The notes below the pieces were generated by a model, which saw only the letters and a list, made by a program, of their open reading frames with translations, did no database searches and was not told the DNA's origin. Shown one piece after another: positions 52,620 through 60,943 of a stretch of 64,000 nt of DNA. Source of the stretch: Dysosmobacter acutus (GTDB taxonomy: Bacteria; Bacillota; Clostridia; Oscillospirales; Oscillospiraceae); NCBI RefSeq assembly GCF_018919205.1, contig NZ_JAHLQN010000001.1:744001-808000 (forward strand), in the 5' to 3' direction. A program made the translations under genes and the position numbers. Numbering within the stretch: position 1 is the stretch's first letter; every line of letters begins with the position of its first letter.

Positions 52620-53705
52620 ATGGACAAGCTGAAACAAATTCTGACCGCGTCTCTTTTGGGGCTGATGGTCCTTGTCTTTTCCCTTGCGGGGCTTTTGCTG
52701 CCGGATCAGGAGAGCTCCCGGGAGGAGCGGCGCAAACTCCAGACCCTCCCGGAATTTTCCTGGAGCAGGGATTATGGAGAGGATCTTGAAACGTATTTTG
52801 CCGACCAGATGATCCTGCGCCGGGAGCTGCGGACGGCAAAGGGCTGGTTTTCCACCAAGGTGATGGGGCGGCTGGATAACGGAGGCTATTATCAGGCAGG
52901 AAATGTGATCTGCAAGATGGAATATCCCCTGGATGAAAAGCAGGTGGGATATGCCGCGGACCGTCTGGCCGGTGTATATGAGGACTTTTTGAAAGGAACC
53001 AACCTCCGCTGGGCGGTGATTCCCGACAAGGGATACTACGCCGGGGAGGGCCGTCCGGGACTGGACTACGAACGGCTGGCGGAGCGGATGTTGGAATCAT
53101 TAGGCGATTGGGGGGAGTATGTGGACCTCTTCGAGGTGCTGAGCCTGGAGGACTACTATGCCACAGACACCCATTGGCGGCAGGAACGCCTCTTCCCGGC
53201 CGCGGCCGCTCTTCTTAAGAGCTTTGGCCTGGAGGGGCCGGATCGGAAGCACTACACGGCCCATGAGATAGATGGGTTTATGGGAGCCTACTTCGGCGCC
53301 TCCGGCCTCCCGGCAAAGCCGGAGACGCTGACTTATCTCACCAGTCCCTTGACGGAGCATGCGGTGGTCACCAGTGCGGAGGAGGCGGGCACGATGCCGC
53401 TTTACACCCTGAACCAGTGGGAGGAATCCCTGGACGGCTACAACATCTTTTTGGGCGGGCCCCAGGCGGTGGTGACGGTGGAGAACCCATTGGCGGAGGA
53501 GGAGCGGGAGCTGGTGCTCTTTCGGGACTCCTTCGGCAGTTCCATTGCGCCGCTGCTGTTGGAGGGATACAGCAAGGTGACTCTGGTGGACCTGCGCTAC
53601 ATTGCCCCGGAGCTGCTGCCCCAGTACGTGGACATGGCGGCGGCGGATGATGTGCTGATGCTCTTTTCCGTGCAGGTTCTCAATGCCGGGAGGATTTTGA
53701 AGTAA
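52620..53705 (+). CDS. DHHW family protein
   Basis: A 361-residue membrane-anchored extracytoplasmic protein. An uncleaved N-terminal helix is followed by an AlgJ/SGNH-hydrolase-like domain. The family signature is DTHWRQERLF near residue 180, with Asp and His of the presumed catalytic site, and the serine-type motif ELVLFRDSFGSSIAPLL near residue 300. Such proteins transfer or remove acyl groups on surface polysaccharides together with an MBOAT partner. GGAGGAGAAG precedes the ATG. It follows the MBOAT gene after 12 bases. Confidence 0.85.
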   Translation: MDKLKQILTASLLGLMVLVFSLAGLLLPDQESSREERRKLQTLPEFSWSRDYGEDLETYFADQMILRRELRTAKGWFSTKVMGRLDNGGYYQAGNVICKMEYPLDEKQVGYAADRLAGVYEDFLKGTNLRWAVIPDKGYYAGEGRPGLDYERLAERMLESLGDWGEYVDLFEVLSLEDYYATDTHWRQERLFPAAAALLKSFGLEGPDRKHYTAHEIDGFMGAYFGASGLPAKPETLTYLTSPLTEHAVVTSAEEAGTMPLYTLNQWEESLDGYNIFLGGPQAVVTVENPLAEEERELVLFRDSFGSSIAPLLLEGYSKVTLVDLRYIAPELLPQYVDMAAADDVLMLFSVQVLNAGRILK

Positions 53706-53709
53706 GCGC

Positions 53710-53738
53710 TTGACAGGGTGGGAAAAGACCGGTACAAT
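53710..53738 (+). promoter_or_regulatory. Promoter of the ABC-F gene
   Basis: A perfect TTGACA at 53710-53715 and TACAAT at 53733-53738, 17-base spacer. The predicted leader is about 255 bases. Confidence 0.85.
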
Positions 53739-53790
53739 ACAGAAGAACCAGTCGGAAAGACCGGAATCCAATGAGATGGGAGTTGGGAAG

Positions 53791-53811
53791 ATGCGTCACA
53801 TTTCTTGCTGA
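53791..53811 (+). CDS. Candidate leader peptide (MRHISC) of the ABC-F attenuator
   Basis: A six-codon ORF ATG-CGT-CAC-ATT-TCT-TGC-TGA preceded by GGGAGTTGGGAAG, a usable Shine-Dalgarno. It lies about 50 bases after the promoter and 110 bases before a terminator hairpin. Translation of such a uORF, stalled by an antibiotic, is the expected sensor for ABC-F resistance genes. A longer alternative ORF from 53771 exists but lacks a ribosome-binding site. Confidence 0.55.
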   Translation: MRHISC

Positions 53812-53920
53812 AAAGACAGCGTCGGGGGAAGTATGCCCTGGCGCGGAGGCAGGAAAGTGAACGGTATCTTCTTTTGCCATAGGATGCGTGCGCCCTCATA
53901 GGGGCGGATTGGCGCTGCTG

Positions 53921-53961
53921 TGAGCTGCGGGAAAGATCGCTTTCCTGCGGCTCATTTTTTT
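53921..53961 (+). terminator. Leader terminator (attenuator) of the ABC-F gene
   Basis: Fifteen-base arms TGAGCTGCGGGAAAG and CTTTCCTGCGGCTCA, with two G-U pairs, a 4-base loop and T7. It lies about 40 bases before the ABC-F start and inside the transcript. A smaller hairpin (CGCCC...GGGCG, 53891-53906) sits just upstream. Confidence 0.85.
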
Positions 53962-53999
53962 ACGCCCCCAGGGCGTGGCGCCAAGGAGGAATACAAGAT

Positions 54000-55478
54000 A
54001 TGTCAATGATTCAGGTGACCAATCTCACCTTCGCCTATGAGGGCAGCTATGATTTCATTTTTGAGGACGTCAGCTTTCAGATCGACACAAACTGGAAGAC
54101 AGGCCTCATCGGGCGCAACGGACGTGGCAAGACCACGCTGCTGCGCCTGCTGCGGGGGGAGTTCGACTACGAGGGCTCCATTGAAGCCCCGGTGGATGTT
54201 GACTACTTTCCCAATCCGGTGCCGGACCCGTCGCTCTCCACGGCGGATGTGCTGGAGCGGATATGCCCGGAGGCCATGGAGTGGGAGCTGCTCCGGGAGT
54301 TAGGGCAGCTGAAGGTGGACGGCTCCGTGCTCCGCCGCCCCTTCTCCACGCTGTCTGGCGGCGAACAGATCAAAGTGCAGATGGCGGCCCTTTTTTGCAG
54401 GGAGAGTCATTTTTTGCTGTTGGATGAGCCCACAAACCATCTGGACGCCGATGCGAGGCGCACAGTGGCCGCCTATCTCAGGGGAAAGCGGGGGTTCATT
54501 CTGGTCTCCCACGACAGGGCCTTTTTAGACGGCTGTGTGGACCATATTCTCTCCATCAACAAGTCCAATGTGGAAGTGCAAAGGGGCACATTTTCCTCTT
54601 GGTGGGAGAATAAACAGCGCCAGGACGCCTGGGAGCAGGAGCGAAACCAGCAGCTCCGCCAGGACATCGGACGGCTCCAGTCGGCTGCCGACCGGGCGGC
54701 ACAGTGGTCAAGCCGGACGGAAAAGGGGAAATTCCATGCGGAAAACTCCGGACTGCGGCCGGACAGGGGCTTTGTGGGCCACAAGGCGGCCAAGATGATG
54801 CAGCACTCCAAGTCCATTGAGCAGCGGCGGAGAAAGGCCGCGGAGGAAAAGGGGGAGCTGCTGAAAAACTTGGAGAAGGCGGAGCCGCTGAAGCTTCATC
54901 CCGTTTTGTACCACGCCTCCCGGCTGGTGGAGCTGCGGAGTGTGTCCGTGGCCTATGACGGCCGGGAAGTCTGCGCCCCGGTGAGCTTTACGCTGTGCCG
55001 GGGGGAGCGGATCGCTCTGAGCGGCCGCAACGGCTCCGGAAAGTCCAGCCTGCTGCGGCTGATCTGCGGGGAGGAGGTGCCCCACACCGGCGTGTGCACG
55101 GTTCCGGACCGGCTGATCATCTCCCGTGTGCCCCAGAGCACCGAAGGGCTGCGGGGACCGCTGAGGTGCTATGCCCGGGCCTGCGGCGTGGACGAGACGC
55201 TGTTTCTGGCCATATTGCGCAAGCTGGACCTCGATCGGGTTCAGTTTGAAAAGGACCTGAGCGAGTACTCCGAGGGGCAGAAGAAAAAGGTGCTCATTGC
55301 CAGAAGCCTTTCTGAGAGCGCCCACCTGTATGTCTGGGACGAGCCGCTGAACTATATCGACATCTACTCCCGCATGCAGGTGGAGGAGTTGATCCGGGAG
55401 TTTCAGCCCACCATGCTCTTTGTGGAGCACGACGCAGCCTTCCGGGAAAACGCGGCCACGGCGGTGGTCGACCTGTAA
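54000..55478 (+). CDS. ABC-F ribosomal protection protein, Lsa/CplR-like
   Basis: A 492-residue cytosolic ABC-F protein with two nucleotide-binding domains and no membrane part. NBD1 starts MIQVTNLTFAYEGSYD and has Walker A GRNGRGKTT near residue 38, signature LSGGEQ and Walker B LLLDEPTNHLD. A charged linker (about residues 185-290) would insert toward the ribosomal P-site. NBD2 has Walker A GRNGSGKSS and Walker B VWDEPLNYID. The N-terminus closely resembles Lsa-type proteins (lincosamide, streptogramin A, pleuromutilin protection); spectrum here is untested. AAGGAGGAATACAAG precedes the ATG. Controlled by the leader described separately. Confidence 0.9.
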   Translation: MSMIQVTNLTFAYEGSYDFIFEDVSFQIDTNWKTGLIGRNGRGKTTLLRLLRGEFDYEGSIEAPVDVDYFPNPVPDPSLSTADVLERICPEAMEWELLRELGQLKVDGSVLRRPFSTLSGGEQIKVQMAALFCRESHFLLLDEPTNHLDADARRTVAAYLRGKRGFILVSHDRAFLDGCVDHILSINKSNVEVQRGTFSSWWENKQRQDAWEQERNQQLRQDIGRLQSAADRAAQWSSRTEKGKFHAENSGLRPDRGFVGHKAAKMMQHSKSIEQRRRKAAEEKGELLKNLEKAEPLKLHPVLYHASRLVELRSVSVAYDGREVCAPVSFTLCRGERIALSGRNGSGKSSLLRLICGEEVPHTGVCTVPDRLIISRVPQSTEGLRGPLRCYARACGVDETLFLAILRKLDLDRVQFEKDLSEYSEGQKKKVLIARSLSESAHLYVWDEPLNYIDIYSRMQVEELIREFQPTMLFVEHDAAFRENAATAVVDL

Positions 55479-55516
55479 CAAGCGGCACCCGGTCGGAGAA
55501 TATCCGGTGCCGGCCA

Positions 55517-55555
55517 TGAAAAAAGGGACGCGTCCAATCGGACGCGTCCCTTTTT
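55517..55555. terminator. Bidirectional intrinsic terminator
   Basis: Stem GGGACGCGTCC/GGACGCGTCCC flanked by A5 and T5, between the convergent ABC-F and RNase J genes. Confidence 0.9.
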
Positions 55556-55575
55556 CCTATCAGTGGATTTGCGCA

Positions 55576-57231
55576 TCACAGCCGGGTCACAACGGGAATG
55601 ACCATGGGGCTGCGCTTGGTGGTTTTGAAGAGGTAGTTGCTGACCGCGGACTTCACCGTGCCCCGCAGCTCGCCGTCATCCCGGCGCTTGCGGGAGCCGG
55701 ACTCAGCGGCCTCCATGGCTACGTTTTGAAGCTCCGCCATCAGGCTTTCCGATTCCTTCACATAGATGAAGCCCCGGGTGATGATCTCGGGCGGGGAGAG
55801 CAGAGCGCCGTTTTGGGCGGACACGGGCAGCACCACGACCACCATGCCGTCCTCCGCCAGACGCTTGCGGTCCCGCAGGACCACCGCGCCCACATCGCCC
55901 ACGCCGGAGCCGTCCACAAATACCTCTCCGGAGGGAACGGAGCCGTTGAGCTTCATGGTCTTGGTGGTCAGCTCAATGATGCTGCCGTTTTCCGCAATGG
56001 CCACATGGGTGGGCTCGATGCCCATGTCCTGGGCCAGGCGGGAATGAATCTGCAGCATCCGCTGCTCGCCGTGGAGCGGGACAAAGAACCGGGGACGGGT
56101 CAGGGCGTGGATGATCTTCAGCTCCTCCTGGCAGGCGTGGCCGGAGACGTGAAGCATGTCGCTGCGGTTGTAGCAAACCTCCACACCCTTGCGGAAGAGC
56201 TCATTGACCACCCGGCTGACGGTCTTTTCGTTTCCGGGGATGGCGGAGGCGGAGATGATGACCTTGTCGCCAGGACCCACATCGATCTGCTTGTGGGTGG
56301 AAAAAGCCATGCGGTACAGAGCGGACATCTCCTCGCCCTGGCTGCCGGTGGTGACGATGACCTGCTTGTTCTTGGGCAGGGACTTGATTTTGGCAATGTC
56401 CATCAGGGTGTTTTTGGGCACCTTCATATAGCCAAGCTCTGTGGAAACCTTCATGATGTTCTCCATGCTCCGGCCGGTGACAGCCACCTTGCGGCCGTTT
56501 TCCGCGGCGGCGTCGATGACCTGCTGAACCCGGTGGACGTTGGAGGCAAAGGTGGTGACGATGATCCGCTGGTCGCATCCGGCAAACAACCGCTTAAAAG
56601 TGTGGCCCACCGCCTTTTCACTCATGGTGAAGCCGGGCCGCTCCACGTTGGTGGAGTCGGCGCACAGGGCCAGCACGCCCTCCTTGCCCAGTTCGCCCAG
56701 ACGGGCCAGATCGATGACCTCGCCGTCGATGGGCGTGGAGTCGATCTTGAAGTCGCCGGTATGGACCACTGTGCCCATATGGGTGTGGATGGCAAAGGCC
56801 ACGGAATCAGCGATGGAGTGGTTTACGTGGATGAACTCCACGTTGAACTTCCCCGCCCGGACCGTTTCGCCGGCCTCCACGGTGATGAGCTTGGTGGACT
56901 TGATGAGCCCGTGCTCCTCTAACTTGAGCTTGACCAGCCCCGCGGTCAGGCGGGTGCAGTAGATGGGCATGTTCACCTGCTTGAGCACGTAGGGGATGGC
57001 TCCGATGTGATCCTCATGCCCGTGGGTCAGAAACAGTCCGCGGATGCGGCTGCGGTTCTTGATGAGGTAGCTCACGTCGGGAATCACCAGGTCGATGCCA
57101 TAGAGGTCGTCACCCGGAAAGGCCATGCCGCAGTCCACCACGATGATTTCACCGCCGAATTCGTATACGGTCATGTTCTTGCCGATCTCGTTGAGCCCGC
57201 CAAGAGGGATGATTTTCATTTTTTCTGCCAT
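55576..57231 (-). CDS. rnjA: Ribonuclease J
   Basis: A 551-residue metallo-beta-lactamase/beta-CASP nuclease with endonuclease and 5'-3' exonuclease activity in mRNA decay and rRNA maturation. It has PLGGLNEIGKNMTVYE at the N-terminus, the zinc motif LTHGHEDHIGAIP near residue 80, HTGDFKID and the beta-CASP motif DMLHVSGHACQEEL, then VPLHGEQRML. The C-terminal domain ends VKSAVSNYLFKTTKR. ATG 57231 is preceded by AAAAGGAG at a slightly long distance. Its leader is unusually long. Confidence 0.95.
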   Translation of the reverse strand: MAEKMKIIPLGGLNEIGKNMTVYEFGGEIIVVDCGMAFPGDDLYGIDLVIPDVSYLIKNRSRIRGLFLTHGHEDHIGAIPYVLKQVNMPIYCTRLTAGLVKLKLEEHGLIKSTKLITVEAGETVRAGKFNVEFIHVNHSIADSVAFAIHTHMGTVVHTGDFKIDSTPIDGEVIDLARLGELGKEGVLALCADSTNVERPGFTMSEKAVGHTFKRLFAGCDQRIIVTTFASNVHRVQQVIDAAAENGRKVAVTGRSMENIMKVSTELGYMKVPKNTLMDIAKIKSLPKNKQVIVTTGSQGEEMSALYRMAFSTHKQIDVGPGDKVIISASAIPGNEKTVSRVVNELFRKGVEVCYNRSDMLHVSGHACQEELKIIHALTRPRFFVPLHGEQRMLQIHSRLAQDMGIEPTHVAIAENGSIIELTTKTMKLNGSVPSGEVFVDGSGVGDVGAVVLRDRKRLAEDGMVVVVLPVSAQNGALLSPPEIITRGFIYVKESESLMAELQNVAMEAAESGSRKRRDDGELRGTVKSAVSNYLFKTTKRSPMVIPVVTRL

Positions 57232-57576
57232 AAATTCTGAATACTCCTTTTGCTTATCAAAATATGTAGAGAATCCCCCGGACAGCAGACGCGAAAAAAG
57301 CCGCACAAAAGTAAGCGGTGATGCCGGAAAGCCTCACCGCGGAAAGTGGACGCCCGCTCCCGGCCGGCCCCGTTACGCCGTCGGGAAGAGGGAACGCATC
57401 CGCTTTTCGATTGGGATTATCGTCTATAAAACCGGCGTAGACCACCGGTTCAATACAAATCAAATGGGAGGACCAGGGCAAAAGGCTGTCCGCCGGCGGA
57501 CGACACGCATCCAAGCGAATCAAAAGGCGGTCAGTGGAGCCGATCCGATTCCCAATTTATATTAGTATACCACGAC

Positions 57577-57605
57577 TGTATAAATTTGTATACTACTTCC
57601 TGCAA
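57577..57605 (-). promoter_or_regulatory. Candidate rnjA promoter
   Basis: Minus strand TTGCAG (57605-57600) and TATACA (57582-57577) with a 17-base spacer in the most AT-rich part of the 57232-57741 gap. A second TATACT lies 15-20 bases further downstream. The stretch 57232-57560 then forms a leader of about 330 bases with no credible gene. Confidence 0.5.
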
Positions 57606-57701
57606 AATAACTTTTTCATGCGGAGCGATATGGATAAGATGCCCGGTTTTTTGCATTTTGAAGGCAGGAAAAATTTAACTATGCCTTCGGATAAACGCAT
57701 C

Positions 57702-57732
57702 AAAGGCGCCGTATGGAACATACGGCGCCTTT
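57702..57732. terminator. Terminator-like hairpin after the GGDEF/EAL gene
   Basis: Perfect 14-bp stem AAAGGCGCCGTATG/CATACGGCGCCTTT with a GAA loop; T-run only three bases on the minus strand. Confidence 0.65.
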
Positions 57733-57741
57733 GCGGAAAAA

Positions 57742-60666
57742 TTATGATTGAAGAAGGAAACTGCGGCGGAATTCTTCGGCGGGAAGGGGACGGCCCAGAA
57801 GAAATCCCTGAATATAGCTGAGGGACATGGAGCGCACCGCGTCAAATTCATCCTCCGTCTCCACGCCTTCCAGGCACGTGTCGATGCCCAGTACGCCGCA
57901 CAGCTCCACCACAAGGCGCAAAAAGGCGCTGTCAAAGGTGCTGGACTGGATGCCCTTGACAAAGGTGCGGTCAATTTTGGCAATGTCGATGGGCGCGGTT
58001 TTCAGCACGCCAAGGGAGGAGTAGCCGGTGCCAAAATCGTCCATCGCAACACGGATGCCGCTGCGCCGGGTATCGGTGAGCAGCTGCGCCACCCGGTCCA
58101 TGTTGGCGGCAAGGTAGCTCTCCGTCAGCTCCAGCACAATGTGGCGGGGGTCAGCCCCTGACTCCTTTACGGTGTCCAGCATAAAGGGGAAGAAGCTTTC
58201 GTCCTGGAGCTGGAGATAGGAGAGGTTGATGCTGATGGCAAGGTCGGACATATCCCGTTCCCAGCTGACGCAGGTGGATAAGACCTCACGGAAGATCCAG
58301 CGTCCCACCGGCAGGATCAGCCCGCTCTGCTCCAGCAGGGGAATGAACTCGGCAGGGGAGACCGGCCCATACTTGGCGCAGCTCCATCTGGCCAGCGCCT
58401 CGGCGCCGATCACCTGACGGGACATGTTGAAGACTGGCTGGTAGTACAGTTCAAAGTTCTCAAAGCCATGCTCCACGCTTTCCCGCAGCAACTCCGTCAG
58501 TTCAAGGGTGCGGCGCCGGCCCGCCACGATCTCGTGGGTATAGCGCTCCAGGCGGTTTTTGCCCCGCCGCTTGGCGTACTCCAGCGCATAGGAGGCGCAG
58601 CGGGCGAGCTCCACATAGGAGGAGCCGTTGTCCGGCGCAAACACACAGCCGCCGGAGAGGGTGCAGTAAAACTTCTTCTCATCGAAGACCTGCTGTTCAC
58701 TGAAAGACTCCCGGATGAGACGGAACAGCTGGTCGGCGGCGGTGCGGCTGCTGCCACGCATCAATATGGCAAATTCGTCGCCGTCCAGCCGGTACACAGT
58801 GGAATTGGGGGGCAGCAGGGACCGCAGCCGGTGGGCCACGATGCGGATGACCTCGTCTCCGAACACGCGGTCGTACAGGGAGTTGATGTGCTTGAAGTCG
58901 TCGATGCCCAACAGCATAAAGGTCAGCGGCTTGGGGGTGGAACCATCCAGCAGCTGCGTCACATCGTTTTCCAACTCGAACTTGTTAAAAAGCCCGGTCA
59001 GCGGGTCCAGCTTGTTCTTTTTGCCCAGATTGGTAATGAACCCCGCGAACAGGGCGGGATCGCCGGATTCATCCCGCTGGAGATGTCCCCGGCAGCGCAG
59101 CCACAGCCATTCGCCCCGCACGTTCTGAGCCCGGTACTCCACGCAGTGGACGTCGGTGCGCCCATCGATGATCTCCTGGTTTGACTCCAGAAAGACCCGC
59201 TTGTCGTGGGGATGCACTTTGGCGCCCCAGACCGCCGCCGCATTGGGGATGACCTCCCCGGGAAGGCCGAACTCCGCCACCATGGCGCTTGTATAACGAA
59301 AGACGCCGGTTTTCATGTCGCAGACATAGACATAGTCGTCTGTACTTGCCACAAGGGCGTCATAGAGGAGGTTGGCGTCATAGGAAAAGGGGGCGCTGGG
59401 GCCTCGGCTCTGGGGCTGATCCAGCAGCGCCTCGGCGCGGCGGATGTGTACTCTGCGCTTTTGCTGGTACATGCGCTCGTCCGCCCGGGCCAGCGCGTCC
59501 TGCATTGCAATCCGGTCCCGCACCTCGATCACACCATAGCAAAAGGCGTCTCCCTCCGGGAAGAAGGCGGGGCGATCCCGGCTAAGCTCCTCCAGCATTG
59601 CCTGAATCCGGGCGGTGGCCTCATTTTGCCGCACGCCGGGCAGCACAGCCACGAACTCGTCTCCGCTCAGACGCATGAAGAACTCCTCCCCGTGGAGCAT
59701 CCGGCGCACTGTGGAGGCCACGCGCTTTAGGAGGCTGTCGCCGGCGGCGTGGCCATGGAGGTCGTTGACTGCTTTCAGCCCATTGACATCCAGCATGCAC
59801 ACGCACAGCGGTTCTCCTCCGCCGATCTTTTCCAGCAGAAGGGAGAGGGACTGTTTGCCAGCCCGACGGCTGAGGGCCCCGGTGAGCTCGTCGATCATGG
59901 CGGCCTGATAGAGGCGGCGGGTTTCCGTGACATCGGTGGAGTGATGGAAATGCACCAGCCGCCCGTCGGTCCAGCGCATCAAGCTGTCGTAGTTTTCATA
60001 GGTGCGTCCGGTGACGGGGTTTTGCTCCTCCCACACACAGGAGGGCGCGCTGCCGTCCTCGGTCAGCATCTGCACGGGGCAGAAGGCACACCGGCCCTGC
60101 TGGCCGTACTGGAGCACCTGCCAGCAGAGTTTTCCCTCCGGGTCCTCCAGGCTGAAGGCCTGCTTCATGGCCTGGTTCATGAAGAGAATCTCGTCGGTCT
60201 GGGGATCGGTGACGTAAATACAGGCGTTGGTGCTGTCCATCATTTTGCTCCAGACCCAATTCTGAAGGGAAGCGTCCCGCCGGTCCCACTCGGCGCGCAG
60301 CGCGTAGGCATAGACGGCGGCGATGCTCTCCAGCAGCGGATGCTCCGCCTCCGGCCATGGGCCGTCGCCGCGGGCAAAGCAGACAGCGCCGAAAGCGCCT
60401 CCCTCCTGCAGCCGAAGCTGCCGGGCAAAAAGCCGCCCATCCTCCGGAGGGACGGACGCGCCGTCTTTTGCAAGCTGCTTCAGCAGCTGCCGGATGGGCC
60501 CGGGTATCTCCGCTTCCCGAGGGTCCACAAAAAAGGATTCCTCCATTTGTGCATGGGGCGTGCAATAGAGGTAAATGCAACATAAGCCCTGGGCCGCGCG
60601 CATGGCGAACTGCCCAAGGCTGTACAATTCAAGGGTGAGCGCGGAAGGGATTTCATTTGCTGCCAC
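57742..60666 (-). CDS. PAS-GGDEF-PAS-GGDEF-EAL cyclic-di-GMP protein
   Basis: A 974-residue signalling protein with no clear membrane helix. Order: N-terminal sensor (about 1-125), PAS1 (about 130-250, with a CWQVLQYGQQGRCAFC cysteine insert), GGDEF1 (about 255-415, active-site RLSGDEF), PAS2 (about 430-550), GGDEF2 (about 553-715, RLDGDEF), EAL (about 728-974). The EAL domain retains EALARW, the DDFGTGYSSL loop, KIDRTFV and EGVE, so phosphodiesterase activity is likely. Both GGDEF sites deviate at the first glycine (SGDEF, DGDEF), and synthesis is less certain. GTG 60666 has AAAGGGG eight bases upstream; ATG 60720 would add 18 residues. Confidence 0.88.
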   Translation of the reverse strand: MAANEIPSALTLELYSLGQFAMRAAQGLCCIYLYCTPHAQMEESFFVDPREAEIPGPIRQLLKQLAKDGASVPPEDGRLFARQLRLQEGGAFGAVCFARGDGPWPEAEHPLLESIAAVYAYALRAEWDRRDASLQNWVWSKMMDSTNACIYVTDPQTDEILFMNQAMKQAFSLEDPEGKLCWQVLQYGQQGRCAFCPVQMLTEDGSAPSCVWEEQNPVTGRTYENYDSLMRWTDGRLVHFHHSTDVTETRRLYQAAMIDELTGALSRRAGKQSLSLLLEKIGGGEPLCVCMLDVNGLKAVNDLHGHAAGDSLLKRVASTVRRMLHGEEFFMRLSGDEFVAVLPGVRQNEATARIQAMLEELSRDRPAFFPEGDAFCYGVIEVRDRIAMQDALARADERMYQQKRRVHIRRAEALLDQPQSRGPSAPFSYDANLLYDALVASTDDYVYVCDMKTGVFRYTSAMVAEFGLPGEVIPNAAAVWGAKVHPHDKRVFLESNQEIIDGRTDVHCVEYRAQNVRGEWLWLRCRGHLQRDESGDPALFAGFITNLGKKNKLDPLTGLFNKFELENDVTQLLDGSTPKPLTFMLLGIDDFKHINSLYDRVFGDEVIRIVAHRLRSLLPPNSTVYRLDGDEFAILMRGSSRTAADQLFRLIRESFSEQQVFDEKKFYCTLSGGCVFAPDNGSSYVELARCASYALEYAKRRGKNRLERYTHEIVAGRRRTLELTELLRESVEHGFENFELYYQPVFNMSRQVIGAEALARWSCAKYGPVSPAEFIPLLEQSGLILPVGRWIFREVLSTCVSWERDMSDLAISINLSYLQLQDESFFPFMLDTVKESGADPRHIVLELTESYLAANMDRVAQLLTDTRRSGIRVAMDDFGTGYSSLGVLKTAPIDIAKIDRTFVKGIQSSTFDSAFLRLVVELCGVLGIDTCLEGVETEDEFDAVRSMSLSYIQGFLLGRPLPAEEFRRSFLLQS

Positions 60667-60817
60667 AGGGAAGGCCCCTTTCGTCTCCGTATCCCGGCGG
60701 AAAGCAGGTGAACCGTCCATGTCGCTTCCGCGGAATGCGGGTAATATAGTCCGCGTCCGGAAAAGCCGGGGCAAAGAGCCGGCGGCTGTGCCGCGGAGAC
60801 TGTTGTGCTGTTGAATT

Positions 60818-60847
60818 ATTATATCATGCTTTGACGCCGCCGGGCAA
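60818..60847 (-). promoter_or_regulatory. Promoter of the GGDEF/EAL gene
   Basis: Minus strand TTGCCC (60847-60842) and a perfect TATAAT (60823-60818) with an 18-base spacer. Confidence 0.55.
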
Positions 60848-60889
60848 ATGATTTTCAAAGATTGACGCCCATGCGCCGATTCAAAAACA

Positions 60890-60918
60890 AAAAAAGAGCG
60901 GGCAGCTTTGCTGCCCGC
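60890..60918 (-). terminator. Intrinsic terminator after the degV gene
   Basis: Stem GCGGGCAGC/GCTGCCCGC, 3-base loop, then TCTTTTTTT on the minus strand. Confidence 0.88.
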
Positions 60919-60943
60919 CGCTGAAGTCAATGGTCGCCGGCCC

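Noticed and set aside
53771..53860. Longer alternative uORF (29 codons) in the ABC-F leader
   Set aside because: No ribosome-binding site before its ATG, while the six-codon ORF at 53791 has one; kept only as an alternative.
57257..57523. 88-codon minus-strand frame in the rnjA leader
   Set aside because: No Shine-Dalgarno before a start codon and no recognisable pattern; treated as untranslated leader.
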